Assembly: GCF_021442025.1 (NCBI RefSeq)
Contig: NZ_CP090446.1
Coordinates: forward strand, 868,001 to 932,000
Direction: 5' to 3'
From: Sphingobacterium sp. SRCM116780
GTDB taxonomy: Bacteria; Bacteroidota; Bacteroidia; Sphingobacteriales; Sphingobacteriaceae
Length of the DNA: 64,000 nt
Shown: positions 9,218 to 18,557 of the stretch, piece after piece
How positions within the stretch are numbered: position 1 is the first letter of the stretch
Layout of the letters: each line of letters opens with the position of its first letter
Notes under the pieces: generated by a model
Databases searched by the model: none
Told to the model about the DNA's origin: nothing
What the model saw: the letters and a program-made list of their open reading frames with translations, nothing else
Translations under genes and position numbers: made by a program

Positions 9218-9262
9218 CAAACAAAAAAGATCTTTAATTACATTAAAGATCTTTTTTGTTTG
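9218..9262. terminator. Bidirectional intrinsic terminator
   Basis: A 21-bp perfect stem (9218-9238 with 9242-9262) around a TAC loop. The arms read CAAACAAAAAAGATCTTTAA on the left and the complement on the right. It lies between the convergent ABC operon and the SIMPL gene. Confidence 0.92.
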
Positions 9263-9281
9263 TACTTCGTTTTAATTCTTT

Positions 9282-10016
9282 TTATCTAGGTAAGTAGCTT
9301 GCTTTGACGGTGATAGTTGCCGTCTTTTTTCTTGAAGTTGTGTTAAATGCTCCACCAGAAGAATATTCTTCATTATCATTTTGACCCGTAATCTGAAACA
9401 CACCAAGATCCGCTTTTACTAATTCCCCAAGTGAAGAGGAAGATTCTGTTGCAATATTTTCTGCCCTTTGATACGCATTTTTAGACGCTTGAGAGATCAG
9501 CTCTAATTTCAGGTCTTCCAATTTTGAATAATAGTAATTCGGTGTGCTCGAGCTTAATTCAAGCCCTTGTGATATCAAAGTTGATATTTCACGTGATGCA
9601 TTGTCGACTTTATTCAGATCTTTAGATTCTACACCCACAGTTTGCGAAAGCGTATAACCTGAAAACGTATTGTAGCTATTTCCTTTTTCGTCGGTATGAT
9701 ATTCAAAATCTTTATTAATATTAACCGCTTCAAATCTAATTTCATCCGATTTTAATCCTTGTGCAATTAAAAACTTGCGTACTAATTCTCTATCCTCAGC
9801 AAGTTGTGCGGATGCACTTTTTAAATCAAAATTTTTACGACTGTAGCTCGCGTTCCATTTTACTAAATCAGATTCGAAATCTTTTTTAGCATTCCCATTA
9901 ACGGTAATGGTTTGTGATGATTTAAATTTATAACGATAAGCATTGCTGAAAAGACTTGCAGCAATAATAATAACAATACCTGCTAGCAATGCAATAAAAA
10001 TGGGAATATATTTCAT
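9282..10016 (-). CDS. SIMPL domain (DUF541) protein
   Basis: About 244 residues from the ATG at 10016. An upstream TTG at 10067 would add 17 residues before the membrane segment and is less likely. The start MKYIPIFIALLAGIVIIIAA is an uncleaved or signal-type membrane segment, followed by ITVNGNAKKDFESDLVKW, the opening of the SIMPL fold seen in periplasmic or envelope proteins such as E. coli YggE. The conserved body (SQTVGVESKDLNKVD, ISQGLELSS, AYQRAENIA) is present. The role in the family is poorly defined, linked to oxidative stress or macromolecular assembly. Confidence 0.85.
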   Translation of the reverse strand: MKYIPIFIALLAGIVIIIAASLFSNAYRYKFKSSQTITVNGNAKKDFESDLVKWNASYSRKNFDLKSASAQLAEDRELVRKFLIAQGLKSDEIRFEAVNINKDFEYHTDEKGNSYNTFSGYTLSQTVGVESKDLNKVDNASREISTLISQGLELSSSTPNYYYSKLEDLKLELISQASKNAYQRAENIATESSSSLGELVKADLGVFQITGQNDNEEYSSGGAFNTTSRKKTATITVKASYLPR

Positions 10017-10153
10017 GATGTTATTATGTAATAAGGAGTAAAATTTCTTTTGATTAATATGTAGCAATCATGATACCAAAAAAACGGGTAAATTTGAATA
10101 GAAATAAATATTTTGCGAATAGGTTTATCTAATTATCGAAAAAATTGATCAAC

Positions 10154-12958
10154 ATGAACAAAAGAATCATCCTACTCGGATTTTTTGCATTACAAATAGC
10201 GTCCACATGGGCGCAAAAACAACCATTAAATCATACGGTATATGATAACTGGCAAAGTATAACAGCAAATGAGATCAGTAGAACGGGTACATATATTTAT
10301 TTTCAAATACTCCCTCAAGAAGGGGATGGGAAATTATATGTAAAGAATAATTTAAATAAGGATCTGTTTTCTTTACCAAGAGGTTATAATGCGAGTTTAA
10401 CAAATGATGAAACAAATCTCGTTTCCTTAATAAAACCTAAGTTTGAAGATACACGACAAGCTAAAATAAAGAAAAAGAAGCCAGAAGATATGCCGAAAGA
10501 TTCCATTGCTGTTTTTTCTATAGTAACGGGAAAATTATCCAAGTTTTCTGATGTTAAATCATACAAATTAGCAGAAGAAGGAAATCGTTACTTCGGTTTT
10601 TTAACAGATGGTAAAATAGAGGTGCGTACTAAAACAGATACAACCGCTTCACAAACTAAGAAAACAGTTAAAGGAGCTACCTTGCATGTTTTTGATTTCG
10701 CAACAGGGGATACCTTAAATTTTCAGTATGTTGATCAGTATGACTTTAATAAAGCTGGCAATATGTTAGTTTTTTCTAAGAAAGTAGATGCTAAAGACTC
10801 GATATCTCATATATCGGGTGTTTTTTTATATGACTTCACTAAAAAGTCGTTAAAAAAGATCACAAACGGCCGTGGAGATTATAAAAATTTCACTTTTGAC
10901 GATTCAGGACAACAGCTTGTATACTTAGGAGACAGATCTTCGGAGAAATCGTTACTTAAAGATTTCAATATCTATTATTACACGACGAAACAAGATTCTT
11001 CCCGTATTGTAGTTCGTCAACAGACCGCTGGTGTTCCTAAAAATTGGTATGTAAGTGGTGATGGTGACCTGAAATTTAGTAAAAATGGAGAAAAACTATT
11101 TTTGGGGCTAGCACCTATTCCTCCAGTTAAAGATACCACATTAGTTGACTTTGAACATGCAAAGGTAGATGTCTGGCATTGGCAAGATGATTATTTGCAA
11201 CCTCAGCAATTGATCAATTTGAAAAAAGATTTAGCGCAGAGTTTTTTAAGTGTTTATTATCCCAAACAAAATAGTCCCATTATCCCACTTGTGGATGACA
11301 AATTTAATCCTGTAAGAACCACGCTCGAGGCTGACCAAGAATATGTATTGGCAACGAGTGATTATGGCAAAAGAATAGAGACGCAATGGGATTATAGAAG
11401 TAGACAAGATGTGTATGTCATCTCCACGATTTCAGGTGCACGCCAACTCGTGATAGAGAATTTATCGGGACAGTCTTTTTTAACTCCTGATGGGCGATAT
11501 GTCGTATATTTTAATCAAGAAAATGGAAATTGGTATTCCTATCAAATTGATCTTAGGAAAACAACAACATTGAATGATGGCCTACCTGTATCATTTGTTG
11601 ATGAAGATAATGATATGCCAGCTAAGCCGAATGGATATGGCATGGCCGCCTGGGCAGTGGATAACAAAGGTATTTATATCTATGATAAATATGATATTTG
11701 GTATTTTGCTTTAGATGGTTCTGATCATTATATGGTAACAAATGGGTATGGCCGCGTATCTCGTATTGTATTGCGTTATCAAAATCTTCTACATGCAAAA
11801 GACAAAAGGAAAGAAACAAATATACTCGATCAACGTCAGCGTGTTATTTTAACTGCTTTTAATGAGAAAACGAAGGAGAATGGATTTTATGAATTAAAAG
11901 GAAAGCATAACGATCCAAAGGTAATCGTCATGGCTCCAAAAGCTTTTAAAAATTTACAAGCTTCAGGTGATCAAAAATACGTGTTGTATACAAAAGAGGA
12001 TTATGCAAATAGTCCAGATTTATATTTGAATGACAATGCGTTCAAAAAAGAAGATCGGTTGACGAATCTTAATCCGCAACAGGCCAATTATAATTGGGGA
12101 ACGGCTGAATTGGTGAAATGGACAACACCTGCAGGACATGCTGCCGAAGGAATTCTATATAAACCTGAAGATTTTGATCCCAATAAAAAATACCCCATTA
12201 TTGCTTACTTCTATGAAAAATTGACAGATGGTCTATATAATTACCAAGCTCCTGCGCCAACACCTTCTCGATTGAATATTTCCTATTTTGTCAGCAATGG
12301 CTATTTGGTTTTTGCACCTGATATTTCCTATGTGACGGGTCAGCCAGGTAAGTCTGCTGAAGAATATATTAATTCAGGTATGCAATACTTGGCTCAAAAT
12401 ACCTGGGTAGATGCTAAAAAGATGGGTATACAGGGGCAAAGCTGGGGAGGATATCAAGTCGCATATTTAATTACGGCAACAAATATGTATGCAGCTGCTT
12501 GGGCTGGAGCTCCTGTTGTGAATATGACTTCTGCTTATGGAGGAATTCGTTGGCAAACCGGAATGTCTCGACAATTTCAATACGAAAATACACAAAGTCG
12601 GATAGGGAAGACACTTTGGGAAGATCGTGATGCTTATCTAGCGAATTCACCTTTATTTCACTTAGATAAAGTGACAACACCTGTTGTCATCATGTCCAAT
12701 GACAACGACGGTGCTGTGCCTTGGTATCAAGGTATCGAAATGTTCACCGCTTTACGTCGTTTGCAGAAACCAGTTTGGATGCTTAACTATAATGGAGACG
12801 AACATAATTTGATGCTAAGACAAAATAGAAAAGATATCCAGATCCGCGAACAGCAGTTTTTTGATCATTATTTAAAAGGATCTGCTGCTCCAAAATGGTT
12901 GAAATCGGGTGTTTTAGCAAAAGAAAAAGGTGTGGATTGGGGATTTTCTACTGAATAA
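10154..12958 (+). CDS. Secreted S9-family (prolyl oligopeptidase-like) peptidase
   Basis: 934 residues from the ATG at 10154; a TTG nine bases earlier is less likely. A signal peptide ends near TWAQ. A long beta-propeller-like N-terminal region (to about 650) precedes an alpha/beta hydrolase domain with the triad Ser763 (GQSWGGY), Asp852 (NDNDGAVPW) and His884 (GDEHNLM). The order and spacing fit dipeptidyl-peptidase or acylaminoacyl-peptidase types of family S9. It probably trims peptides in the periplasm or outside the cell. It stands alone, 186 bp upstream of glnN. Confidence 0.9.
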   Translation: MNKRIILLGFFALQIASTWAQKQPLNHTVYDNWQSITANEISRTGTYIYFQILPQEGDGKLYVKNNLNKDLFSLPRGYNASLTNDETNLVSLIKPKFEDTRQAKIKKKKPEDMPKDSIAVFSIVTGKLSKFSDVKSYKLAEEGNRYFGFLTDGKIEVRTKTDTTASQTKKTVKGATLHVFDFATGDTLNFQYVDQYDFNKAGNMLVFSKKVDAKDSISHISGVFLYDFTKKSLKKITNGRGDYKNFTFDDSGQQLVYLGDRSSEKSLLKDFNIYYYTTKQDSSRIVVRQQTAGVPKNWYVSGDGDLKFSKNGEKLFLGLAPIPPVKDTTLVDFEHAKVDVWHWQDDYLQPQQLINLKKDLAQSFLSVYYPKQNSPIIPLVDDKFNPVRTTLEADQEYVLATSDYGKRIETQWDYRSRQDVYVISTISGARQLVIENLSGQSFLTPDGRYVVYFNQENGNWYSYQIDLRKTTTLNDGLPVSFVDEDNDMPAKPNGYGMAAWAVDNKGIYIYDKYDIWYFALDGSDHYMVTNGYGRVSRIVLRYQNLLHAKDKRKETNILDQRQRVILTAFNEKTKENGFYELKGKHNDPKVIVMAPKAFKNLQASGDQKYVLYTKEDYANSPDLYLNDNAFKKEDRLTNLNPQQANYNWGTAELVKWTTPAGHAAEGILYKPEDFDPNKKYPIIAYFYEKLTDGLYNYQAPAPTPSRLNISYFVSNGYLVFAPDISYVTGQPGKSAEEYINSGMQYLAQNTWVDAKKMGIQGQSWGGYQVAYLITATNMYAAAWAGAPVVNMTSAYGGIRWQTGMSRQFQYENTQSRIGKTLWEDRDAYLANSPLFHLDKVTTPVVIMSNDNDGAVPWYQGIEMFTALRRLQKPVWMLNYNGDEHNLMLRQNRKDIQIREQQFFDHYLKGSAAPKWLKSGVLAKEKGVDWGFSTE

Positions 12959-13143
12959 TTTGATTTTGTAGCTTATTTGTTGCAAATAATCTCTTCTTTT
13001 TATTGTTTAGTTTTGTTTTGCGCTTGTTTTTAGTAAAAAAATAAAAAAAATTTCATTTTTTATTGAAAACAATCTATTTTTACAAAGTAGTTTGATTAAA
13101 AATCAAAATCAGGGTATTGAAAACTTAAAATATCAACCATAAA

Positions 13144-15330
13144 ATGTCTAATTTAAGATTTAAATCTGTTGAAGCCGCGGCATCTCGCCAAAATACTTCT
13201 CTAAAAGTAGAAACTAAAAAAGCAACCGAAATTTACGGTAAAAATGTTTTTTCTAATGCGAAGATGAAAGATTATCTTCCCAAGAATTCGTATAAAGAAC
13301 TAGCACAAGCTGTAGAAGAAGGAACTGCAATCTCTCGTGATTTGGCGGAACATATTTCTCAAGCAATGAAAAGTTGGGCGCTTTCCAATGGTGCTTCACA
13401 TTATACACACTGGTTCCAACCGTTAACAGGTTCGACTGCAGAGAAACATGATGCGTTCTTTGAGCCCGATGATAATGGTGAAGCGATTGAAAAGTTTACA
13501 GCTGATGCATTGGTACAACAAGAGCCTGATGCTTCTAGTTTCCCTAATGGAGGTATTCGTAATACGTTTGAAGCACGTGGTTATACTGCTTGGGATCCTT
13601 CATCACCAGCATTCCTTTATGAAACAGGATCAGGTAAGACCTTATGTATCCCTACTGTTTTTGTTTCCTATACAGGTGAATCATTAGATTATAAAGCTCC
13701 TTTATTAAAAGCAATCAATGCGATTGACAAAGCTTCTACAGAAGTTGCACAATACTTTGATAAACAAATCACGAAAGTAAATGCTTCCTTAGGAATTGAA
13801 CAAGAGTATTTCTTAGTTGATCTTTCGTTATATAATGCACGTCCAGACTTGCAATTAACAGGTCGTACTTTGTTTGGTCATATGTCAGCAAAAGGACAAC
13901 AATTGGAAGATCATTATTTCGGAGCGATCCCAGAACGCGTTTTAGCATTCATGGTAGACTTGGAAAATGAAGCTTTGAAATTAGGTATTCCATTGAAGAC
14001 ACGTCACAACGAAGTTGCTCCTTCACAATTTGAATGTGCACCGATGTACGAAGAAATCAACTTAGCGATTGATCATAACCAATTGTTACAGAATCTGATG
14101 GATCAAGTAGCATTGCGTCATCACTTTAAAGTATTATTACACGAAAAACCATATAGTGGGGTGAATGGTTCTGGTAAACATAACAACTGGTCATTGATAA
14201 CCAATACGGGTGTTAACTTACTATCTCCAGGAAAAACACCTAAAAACAACTTGATGTTCTTGACATTTTTTGTCAACACGATAAAAGCGGTTTATGAGCA
14301 TGCCGATTTATTACGTGCATCTATTGCAAGTGCGAGTAATGACCACCGTTTAGGTGCTAATGAAGCTCCTCCAGCGATCATTTCTATTTTCTTAGGTTCT
14401 CAGTTGGATGAGTTATTGGAAGAAGTAGAATCAGCTCGTGTAGCTAAAAAAGTGAAATCTGAAGCAAACTTATGGCACGGAATTCCTAAAGTTCCTGAAT
14501 TGAGATTGGATAACACAGACCGTAACCGTACATCTCCATTCGCATTCACAGGTAACAAATTTGAGTTTAGAGCAGTAGGTTCTTCTGCCAATTCAGCATT
14601 GCCAATGACGGTACTCAATGTCATTGTTGCGAATCAGTTGAACGAGTTTAAAATTGAAGTCGATAAACAAATCAAAAAAGGTACAAAGAAAGACTTAGCC
14701 TTATTGAATGTTGTTCGTAAATATATCAAAGATTCGAAATCAATTCGTTTTGAAGGAAATGGCTATAGCGAAGAGTGGGAGAAAGAAGCAGAAGCTAGAG
14801 GCTTGTCAAACATCAAATCTACACCTAAGGCATTAGATGTATATGTAAAAGAAGAAACACTGGAACTGTTTGAAAGACTAGGAATCTATACAAAACGTGA
14901 AAGCGAAGCGCGTCATGAAATCTTGTTAGAAAACTTCTTTAAAAAACTTCAAATTGAAGCCCGTGTTATCGAAGAGATCGTAAACAATCAAATTGCTCCA
15001 GCTTGTTTAATCTATCAAAACGAATTGATTAAAAACGTACAAGGATTGAAAGAATTAGGTTTAGGAAAAGAATCTTATAGTTCGCAATTGAATTTCTTAG
15101 AGCGTATTTCATTACATGTGAATACTGTTCTAGAAAAAACAGAAGCTATGCGTAAAGAACGTAAAAAAGCGAATCAAATCGAGGACGTACGCGAAAAATC
15201 AATCGCTTATGACGAGGCTGTGAAACCTTACTTTGATGAAATACGTTACCACGTTAATAAATTGGAAAAAATTGTTGATGACCAAAAATGGCCATTACCA
15301 AAATTGAGAGAATTACTATTCATTAGCTAA
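13144..15330 (+). CDS. glnN: Glutamine synthetase type III
   Basis: 728 residues, the length of GSIII, the large dodecameric glutamine synthetase common in Bacteroidota and cyanobacteria. It joins ammonia to glutamate using ATP. The motifs LGIEQEYFLVD (metal-binding glutamates), HNEVAPSQFECAPMYEE, VNGSGKHNNWSL and the GSIII-specific NDHRLGANEAPPAI are visible. It is monocistronic with its own terminator. The 185-bp upstream region is A/T-rich and has a possible -7 box TAGTTTTG at 13008, which I cannot confirm. Confidence 0.97.
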   Translation: MSNLRFKSVEAAASRQNTSLKVETKKATEIYGKNVFSNAKMKDYLPKNSYKELAQAVEEGTAISRDLAEHISQAMKSWALSNGASHYTHWFQPLTGSTAEKHDAFFEPDDNGEAIEKFTADALVQQEPDASSFPNGGIRNTFEARGYTAWDPSSPAFLYETGSGKTLCIPTVFVSYTGESLDYKAPLLKAINAIDKASTEVAQYFDKQITKVNASLGIEQEYFLVDLSLYNARPDLQLTGRTLFGHMSAKGQQLEDHYFGAIPERVLAFMVDLENEALKLGIPLKTRHNEVAPSQFECAPMYEEINLAIDHNQLLQNLMDQVALRHHFKVLLHEKPYSGVNGSGKHNNWSLITNTGVNLLSPGKTPKNNLMFLTFFVNTIKAVYEHADLLRASIASASNDHRLGANEAPPAIISIFLGSQLDELLEEVESARVAKKVKSEANLWHGIPKVPELRLDNTDRNRTSPFAFTGNKFEFRAVGSSANSALPMTVLNVIVANQLNEFKIEVDKQIKKGTKKDLALLNVVRKYIKDSKSIRFEGNGYSEEWEKEAEARGLSNIKSTPKALDVYVKEETLELFERLGIYTKRESEARHEILLENFFKKLQIEARVIEEIVNNQIAPACLIYQNELIKNVQGLKELGLGKESYSSQLNFLERISLHVNTVLEKTEAMRKERKKANQIEDVREKSIAYDEAVKPYFDEIRYHVNKLEKIVDDQKWPLPKLRELLFIS

Positions 15331-15353
15331 TAAGCTCCCAGTTTTAAAAATGG

Positions 15354-15382
15354 AAAAAGCTATACCTTAGGTGTAGCTTTTT
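15354..15382 (+). terminator. Intrinsic terminator after glnN
   Basis: Stem AAAAAGCTATACC / GGTGTAGCTTTTT with one G-U pair and a TTA loop, 24 bp after the glnN stop codon. Confidence 0.88.
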
Positions 15383-15489
15383 CTATTTGTATTCTTCTGT
15401 AACAATTTATTGTATTGTCATATTAATTTCATTTTTTTGTTGCATTTAGCTCTCCTGTTTCTTACATTAGATTTCAAATAGAAGAAGAA

Positions 15490-15921
15490 ATGAAATTATT
15501 AAATTTTAAATACAAGAAAATAGTCTTAGTGACTTCGGTGCTAGCCTTTGCCATGACGTTAAGTGCTTTTGTTCCCAATCAGGAGAAACCGAAAGAGGAG
15601 AAAAAATTTACTAATCTGAAGGTTTTACCAAAGAGTACTACCCCAGATCAACTCATGGGAGCGATGCATGAATTTAATGCTTCTTTAGGTGTTAAATGTG
15701 GATTCTGTCATGCTCCATCTCAAGATGATCCTAAAAAGTTGGATTTTGCCAGTGACGCGAATAAACATAAAAATGTAGCACGTGCGATGATGAAAATGAC
15801 GGCTAAAATCAATAAGAAATATTTCCATACCGCAAATAAAGAGGGTGAGATAAAAGCCATTTCATGTAAGACTTGTCATAATGGACAGGAACATCCTGAA
15901 ATGAAAATAGCTGGTTTGTAA
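15490..15921 (+). CDS. Di-haem c-type cytochrome-like exported protein
   Basis: 143 residues with a signal peptide (hydrophobic KIVLVTSVLAFAMTLSAF) and two CxxCH haem-attachment motifs, CGFCH near residue 76 and CKTCH near 129. The segment TPDQLMGAMHEFNASLGVKC and the ARAMMKMTAKINKKYF helix match the small cytochromes in Bacteroidota related to the photosynthetic reaction-centre cytochrome c subunit family. It is likely a periplasmic electron carrier. No partner gene is adjacent, and it has its own terminator. Confidence 0.85.
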   Translation: MKLLNFKYKKIVLVTSVLAFAMTLSAFVPNQEKPKEEKKFTNLKVLPKSTTPDQLMGAMHEFNASLGVKCGFCHAPSQDDPKKLDFASDANKHKNVARAMMKMTAKINKKYFHTANKEGEIKAISCKTCHNGQEHPEMKIAGL

Positions 15922-15928
15922 TCAGCAA

Positions 15929-15960
15929 TAAAAAAGGAAAGCTTTAGCTTTCCTTTTTTA
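15929..15960. terminator. Bidirectional intrinsic terminator
   Basis: Stem AAAAAAGGAAAGCT / AGCTTTCCTTTTTT with a 2-nt loop, shared by the convergent cytochrome and aldo/keto reductase genes. It overlaps the last three bases of the reductase gene. Confidence 0.9.
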
Positions 15961-16914
15961 TGCATAACTGCTGGCCAGATTTAATTTTTCAAGATCTTGT
16001 TCACGCAATTGTATCTGAATTGCTTCTGTAAAACTTTCTAGCTGTTGTAAGCTGGTCGCACTGACAATAGGAGCAGTGATACTTGGTCGTGCGATGATCC
16101 AAGCTAATGCAACACTTGATATGGATCTGTTGTGCTGAGCAGAAACTTCATCCAAAGCTTTTAAAATACGTAACCCACGATTGTCTAGCATGTTCTTGAC
16201 AGCTCCACCACGCGCAGATTTTGAGAGATCATCCAGACTTCTATATTTACCTGTTAAAAAACCACTCGCCAAGGAGTAATAAGTGATAACACTCAAGTCG
16301 TTCTCTTGCACTATTTTTTCATAGAGCTGTTCATATTTTTGTCTGTTGTATAAGTTGTATTCTGGTTGCAGAGATTCGTATTTAGGAAGATGAAGCTGTG
16401 CGCTCTTGGTTAACGACTCTTCCAAACGTGCAGGACTTAAATTCGAAGCACCAATCCATCTTACTTTCCCCTCTTTGATCAATTGCTGATAAGCGGCTAA
16501 TGTTTCTTCAACAGGAATAGATTCATTATCGAAATGCGTTTGGTACAAATCGATGACTTCAATTTGTAACCTTTTCAGTGAATATTCAACTTCTTTAATG
16601 ATATAGTCTTTAGCTGTATTGGGAGTAGGGCTGTCTGCTTTTGCCCCACCGACTTTCGTTGCAATTAAAACCTGTTTGCGCTTGCCTGATTTTTTCAACC
16701 AATTACCAATAATCTGTTCAGATTCTCCGCCAATATTTCCGGGTACCCAATAGGAATACTGGTTGGCTGTATCGATCAAACTAAATCCATGATCTACAAA
16801 TGCATCTAATATACGGAAGGAATCCTGCTCATCAATGGTCCACCCAAATACATTACCTCCAAAAACGATAGGTTCAAATGTTAAGTCTGTTTTGCCTAAT
16901 TTTACTTTACTCAT
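15958..16914 (-). CDS. Aldo/keto reductase
   Basis: 318-residue cytoplasmic NADPH-dependent TIM-barrel oxidoreductase. The catalytic tetrad is visible: Asp and Tyr in LIDTANQYS, Lys in IATKVGG and His in YQTHFDN. The C-terminal cofactor-binding part (PIVSATSLQQLESFTEAI) is typical. No substrate can be inferred; the gene is alone on its strand. Confidence 0.92.
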   Translation of the reverse strand: MSKVKLGKTDLTFEPIVFGGNVFGWTIDEQDSFRILDAFVDHGFSLIDTANQYSYWVPGNIGGESEQIIGNWLKKSGKRKQVLIATKVGGAKADSPTPNTAKDYIIKEVEYSLKRLQIEVIDLYQTHFDNESIPVEETLAAYQQLIKEGKVRWIGASNLSPARLEESLTKSAQLHLPKYESLQPEYNLYNRQKYEQLYEKIVQENDLSVITYYSLASGFLTGKYRSLDDLSKSARGGAVKNMLDNRGLRILKALDEVSAQHNRSISSVALAWIIARPSITAPIVSATSLQQLESFTEAIQIQLREQDLEKLNLASSYA

Positions 16915-17075
16915 GGTATCCTATTTTAGTTCACCTAAAATTAGGAAATTATCAGGTAGGCGAGGGTAGGAATGATAAATAGTGAAATTGAGATTACATT
17001 TTCTAGGAGTAAAGTTCTATATGTAAAATAATCGTGTTCATTATCAGTTATTTTCTATTGTGGTTGTATTTTTAT

Positions 17076-17106
17076 TTTGCATATATCAAAAGAATATCTA
17101 CCTTTG
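17076..17106 (+). promoter_or_regulatory. Bacteroidota-type promoter of tRNA-Leu
   Basis: A TTTG at 17076-17079 and TACCTTTG at 17099-17106 are separated by 19 bp. This matches the -33 TTTG / -7 TAnnTTTG consensus of the Bacteroidota primary sigma factor. The mature tRNA begins 38 bp downstream. Confidence 0.75.
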
Positions 17107-17144
17107 CATCACTCCAAACAACATAAGAATTGTTTGAACGGACC

Positions 17145-17224
17145 GCCCGGATGGCGGAATTGGTAGACGCGCTAGTCTCAAACACTAGTGGGAAACCGTG
17201 CCGGTTCGATCCCGGCTCCGGGTA
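17145..17224 (+). tRNA. tRNA-Leu (CAA)
   Basis: An 80-nt class II tRNA. The acceptor GCCCGGA pairs with TCCGGGT (terminal G-U), the D arm is GGCGGAATTGGTAGACGC, and the anticodon arm CTAGT-CTCAAAC-ACTAG has anticodon CAA. A long variable arm and the T arm CCGGTTCGATCCCGG follow. CCA is not encoded. Confidence 0.95.
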
Positions 17225-17228
17225 CATT

Positions 17229-17264
17229 AAAAAGCTTGAAAGATTTTCTTTCAAGCTTTTTTTG
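17229..17264 (+). terminator. Intrinsic terminator after tRNA-Leu
   Basis: A 15-bp stem AAAAAGCTTGAAAGA / TCTTTCAAGCTTTTT with extra T, starting 5 bp after the tRNA. Confidence 0.9.
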
Positions 17265-17282
17265 CTTTAAGACTTTTCGTGT

Positions 17283-17399
17283 GGCAGGTCACCTCAGATC
17301 AATTTCCGGACTTTTAATGAAGGTAAGAACTATTATTTCCCGATCCCTATCAATGTGATTTCAAAAAATCCTAATATTACACAAAATCCTCTTGGATAA
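17283..17399 (+). pseudogene. SusD/RagB C-terminal remnant
   Basis: An open stretch of 38 codons ending at TAA 17397. It reads INFRTFNEGKNYYFPIPINV and then ends NPNITQNPLG. This is the characteristic tail of SusD-family lipoproteins (KNYYFPIP, NPNxxQNPG). Only the last 40 or so residues remain, directly behind the tRNA-Leu terminator with no start codon. It is the scar of a deleted or rearranged SusC/SusD locus. Confidence 0.7.
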
Positions 17400-18197
17400 A
17401 TTAGTGTACAAGTAGAGATGGAACCACTGAGGTTGTTCTATTTTTATTTATTCTATGTGAGGTACTATTTTCAGATACCTCAAATAAAATTTCAAAGTGT
17501 TGGTCAAGTAGCTTTATAAATCATACAATCTTTAACGCTTTTTCCCATTTTTGACAGAAAATATAGCTATCTGAGAGAAGGGTATCCAATAGATCTTCTG
17601 TCTTCTTCAATCATTAATGGATTTTATCTGAGTTTAAAATCCATGATTGTACTAATCAAGCTGATTATTACTTGTAAATCATACTCCTGAGCCGCGGATA
17701 AAGCAGGGACTAGGCAGGGATAAAGCATATGCTAGGCGTTGTAAAAGCGTTTTCTCGAGAAGAACCATCATAACAGATGATTTGCACAGATAAATTGCAG
17801 GTTAAGCATGTTAAGTTGATACGTGTATACCTTGATGGCTATCTGTAGTGCGCATATATGATGAGTTTAGAACAACTGCCAGTCAACTGTTTTTTTAATA
17901 GGTTTCAGTTATTGTTCAGGTTGGTTCTGACAGTGTTTCAAAACTGACTTGACGACGCTTGGATTGGGGAAAGAGTTTTACTTGCCTTGTTTTTGAAGAT
18001 ATATGGAATGGAGACCTTACAACTATCACAGGTCGGGTAAGACACAACTGGAGATGTATCGTAGTATGTACGAATTAGTACCGAACATTGTTGGCACTTC
18101 TATGGACTTTAAAGGACCTGCATGGACTTTCAAGGACTTTTGATTGTAAGATACTGAAGGATTTAACTGTCTGGAGGTACAAAAGCGGATCATACGG

Positions 18198-18353
18198 AAT
18201 TGTTGGGGGGATACTTTTAACCATACCGTTTACCATCCAACCTAATAGCCCTTCGGGCATCAATAAAGTCAAAAGTTTACGTTCGGTGTCTTGCTGGGTA
18301 TATATTCTTTAATAACGCTAAATTAAGAATTATTTAAATATCCCCCAACAATT
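18198..18353. repeat. 156-bp inverted-repeat-bounded structure
   Basis: The arms AATTGTTGGGGGGATA (18198-18213) and TATCCCCCAACAATT (18339-18353) are complementary over 15 bp with one extra G, around 125 bp of DNA. The interior contains no gene, but a small CCCTTCGGG-like hairpin lies near 18248. It could be a MITE-like non-autonomous element or a large folded RNA. No clear target duplication flanks it. Confidence 0.5.
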
Positions 18354-18478
18354 CAACTTGATCCATTGGAAGCATTCTTGCTAAAGCCTACTATGAACTT
18401 AAAAAACTGGCTTAGGAAGTTAAAGAGATTACTGAACTGAACAACAAAGAGAGAAAATAAAATTATATTTGTTTTGGG

Positions 18479-18516
18479 AAAAGCCCTGTAACATTTTTTT
18501 GTGCAGGGACTTTTTG
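18479..18516. terminator. Terminator-like hairpin downstream of the HEPN-type gene
   Basis: Stem AAAAGCCCTG / CAGGGACTTTT (one bulged base) with a T-rich loop and T tract. It lies 42 bp beyond the stop codon of the minus-strand gene at 18558 and could serve either strand. Confidence 0.6.
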
Positions 18517-18557
18517 ATTTTAGTGTCTGGCTGGTACCTAATTTTTTTTGTAACTGC

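Larger units (their letters stand above)
17400..18557. other. Gene-poor decayed stretch
   Basis: No frame of convincing coding quality exists here on either strand. Local features are the inverted-repeat structure at 18198-18353, a possible gene remnant at about 18373-18462 reading SILAKAYYELKKLA, stop, EVKEITELNNKERK, and a terminator at 18479. Together with the SusD scar it looks like the eroded edge of an island. Confidence 0.5.

Noticed and set aside
17072..17254. 60-codon minus-strand frame across tRNA-Leu
   Set aside because: It is the antisense of the tRNA and its terminator.
18088..18312. 74-codon plus-strand and 65-codon minus-strand frames in the decayed region
   Set aside because: They overlap each other, match no family and include one arm of the inverted repeat.
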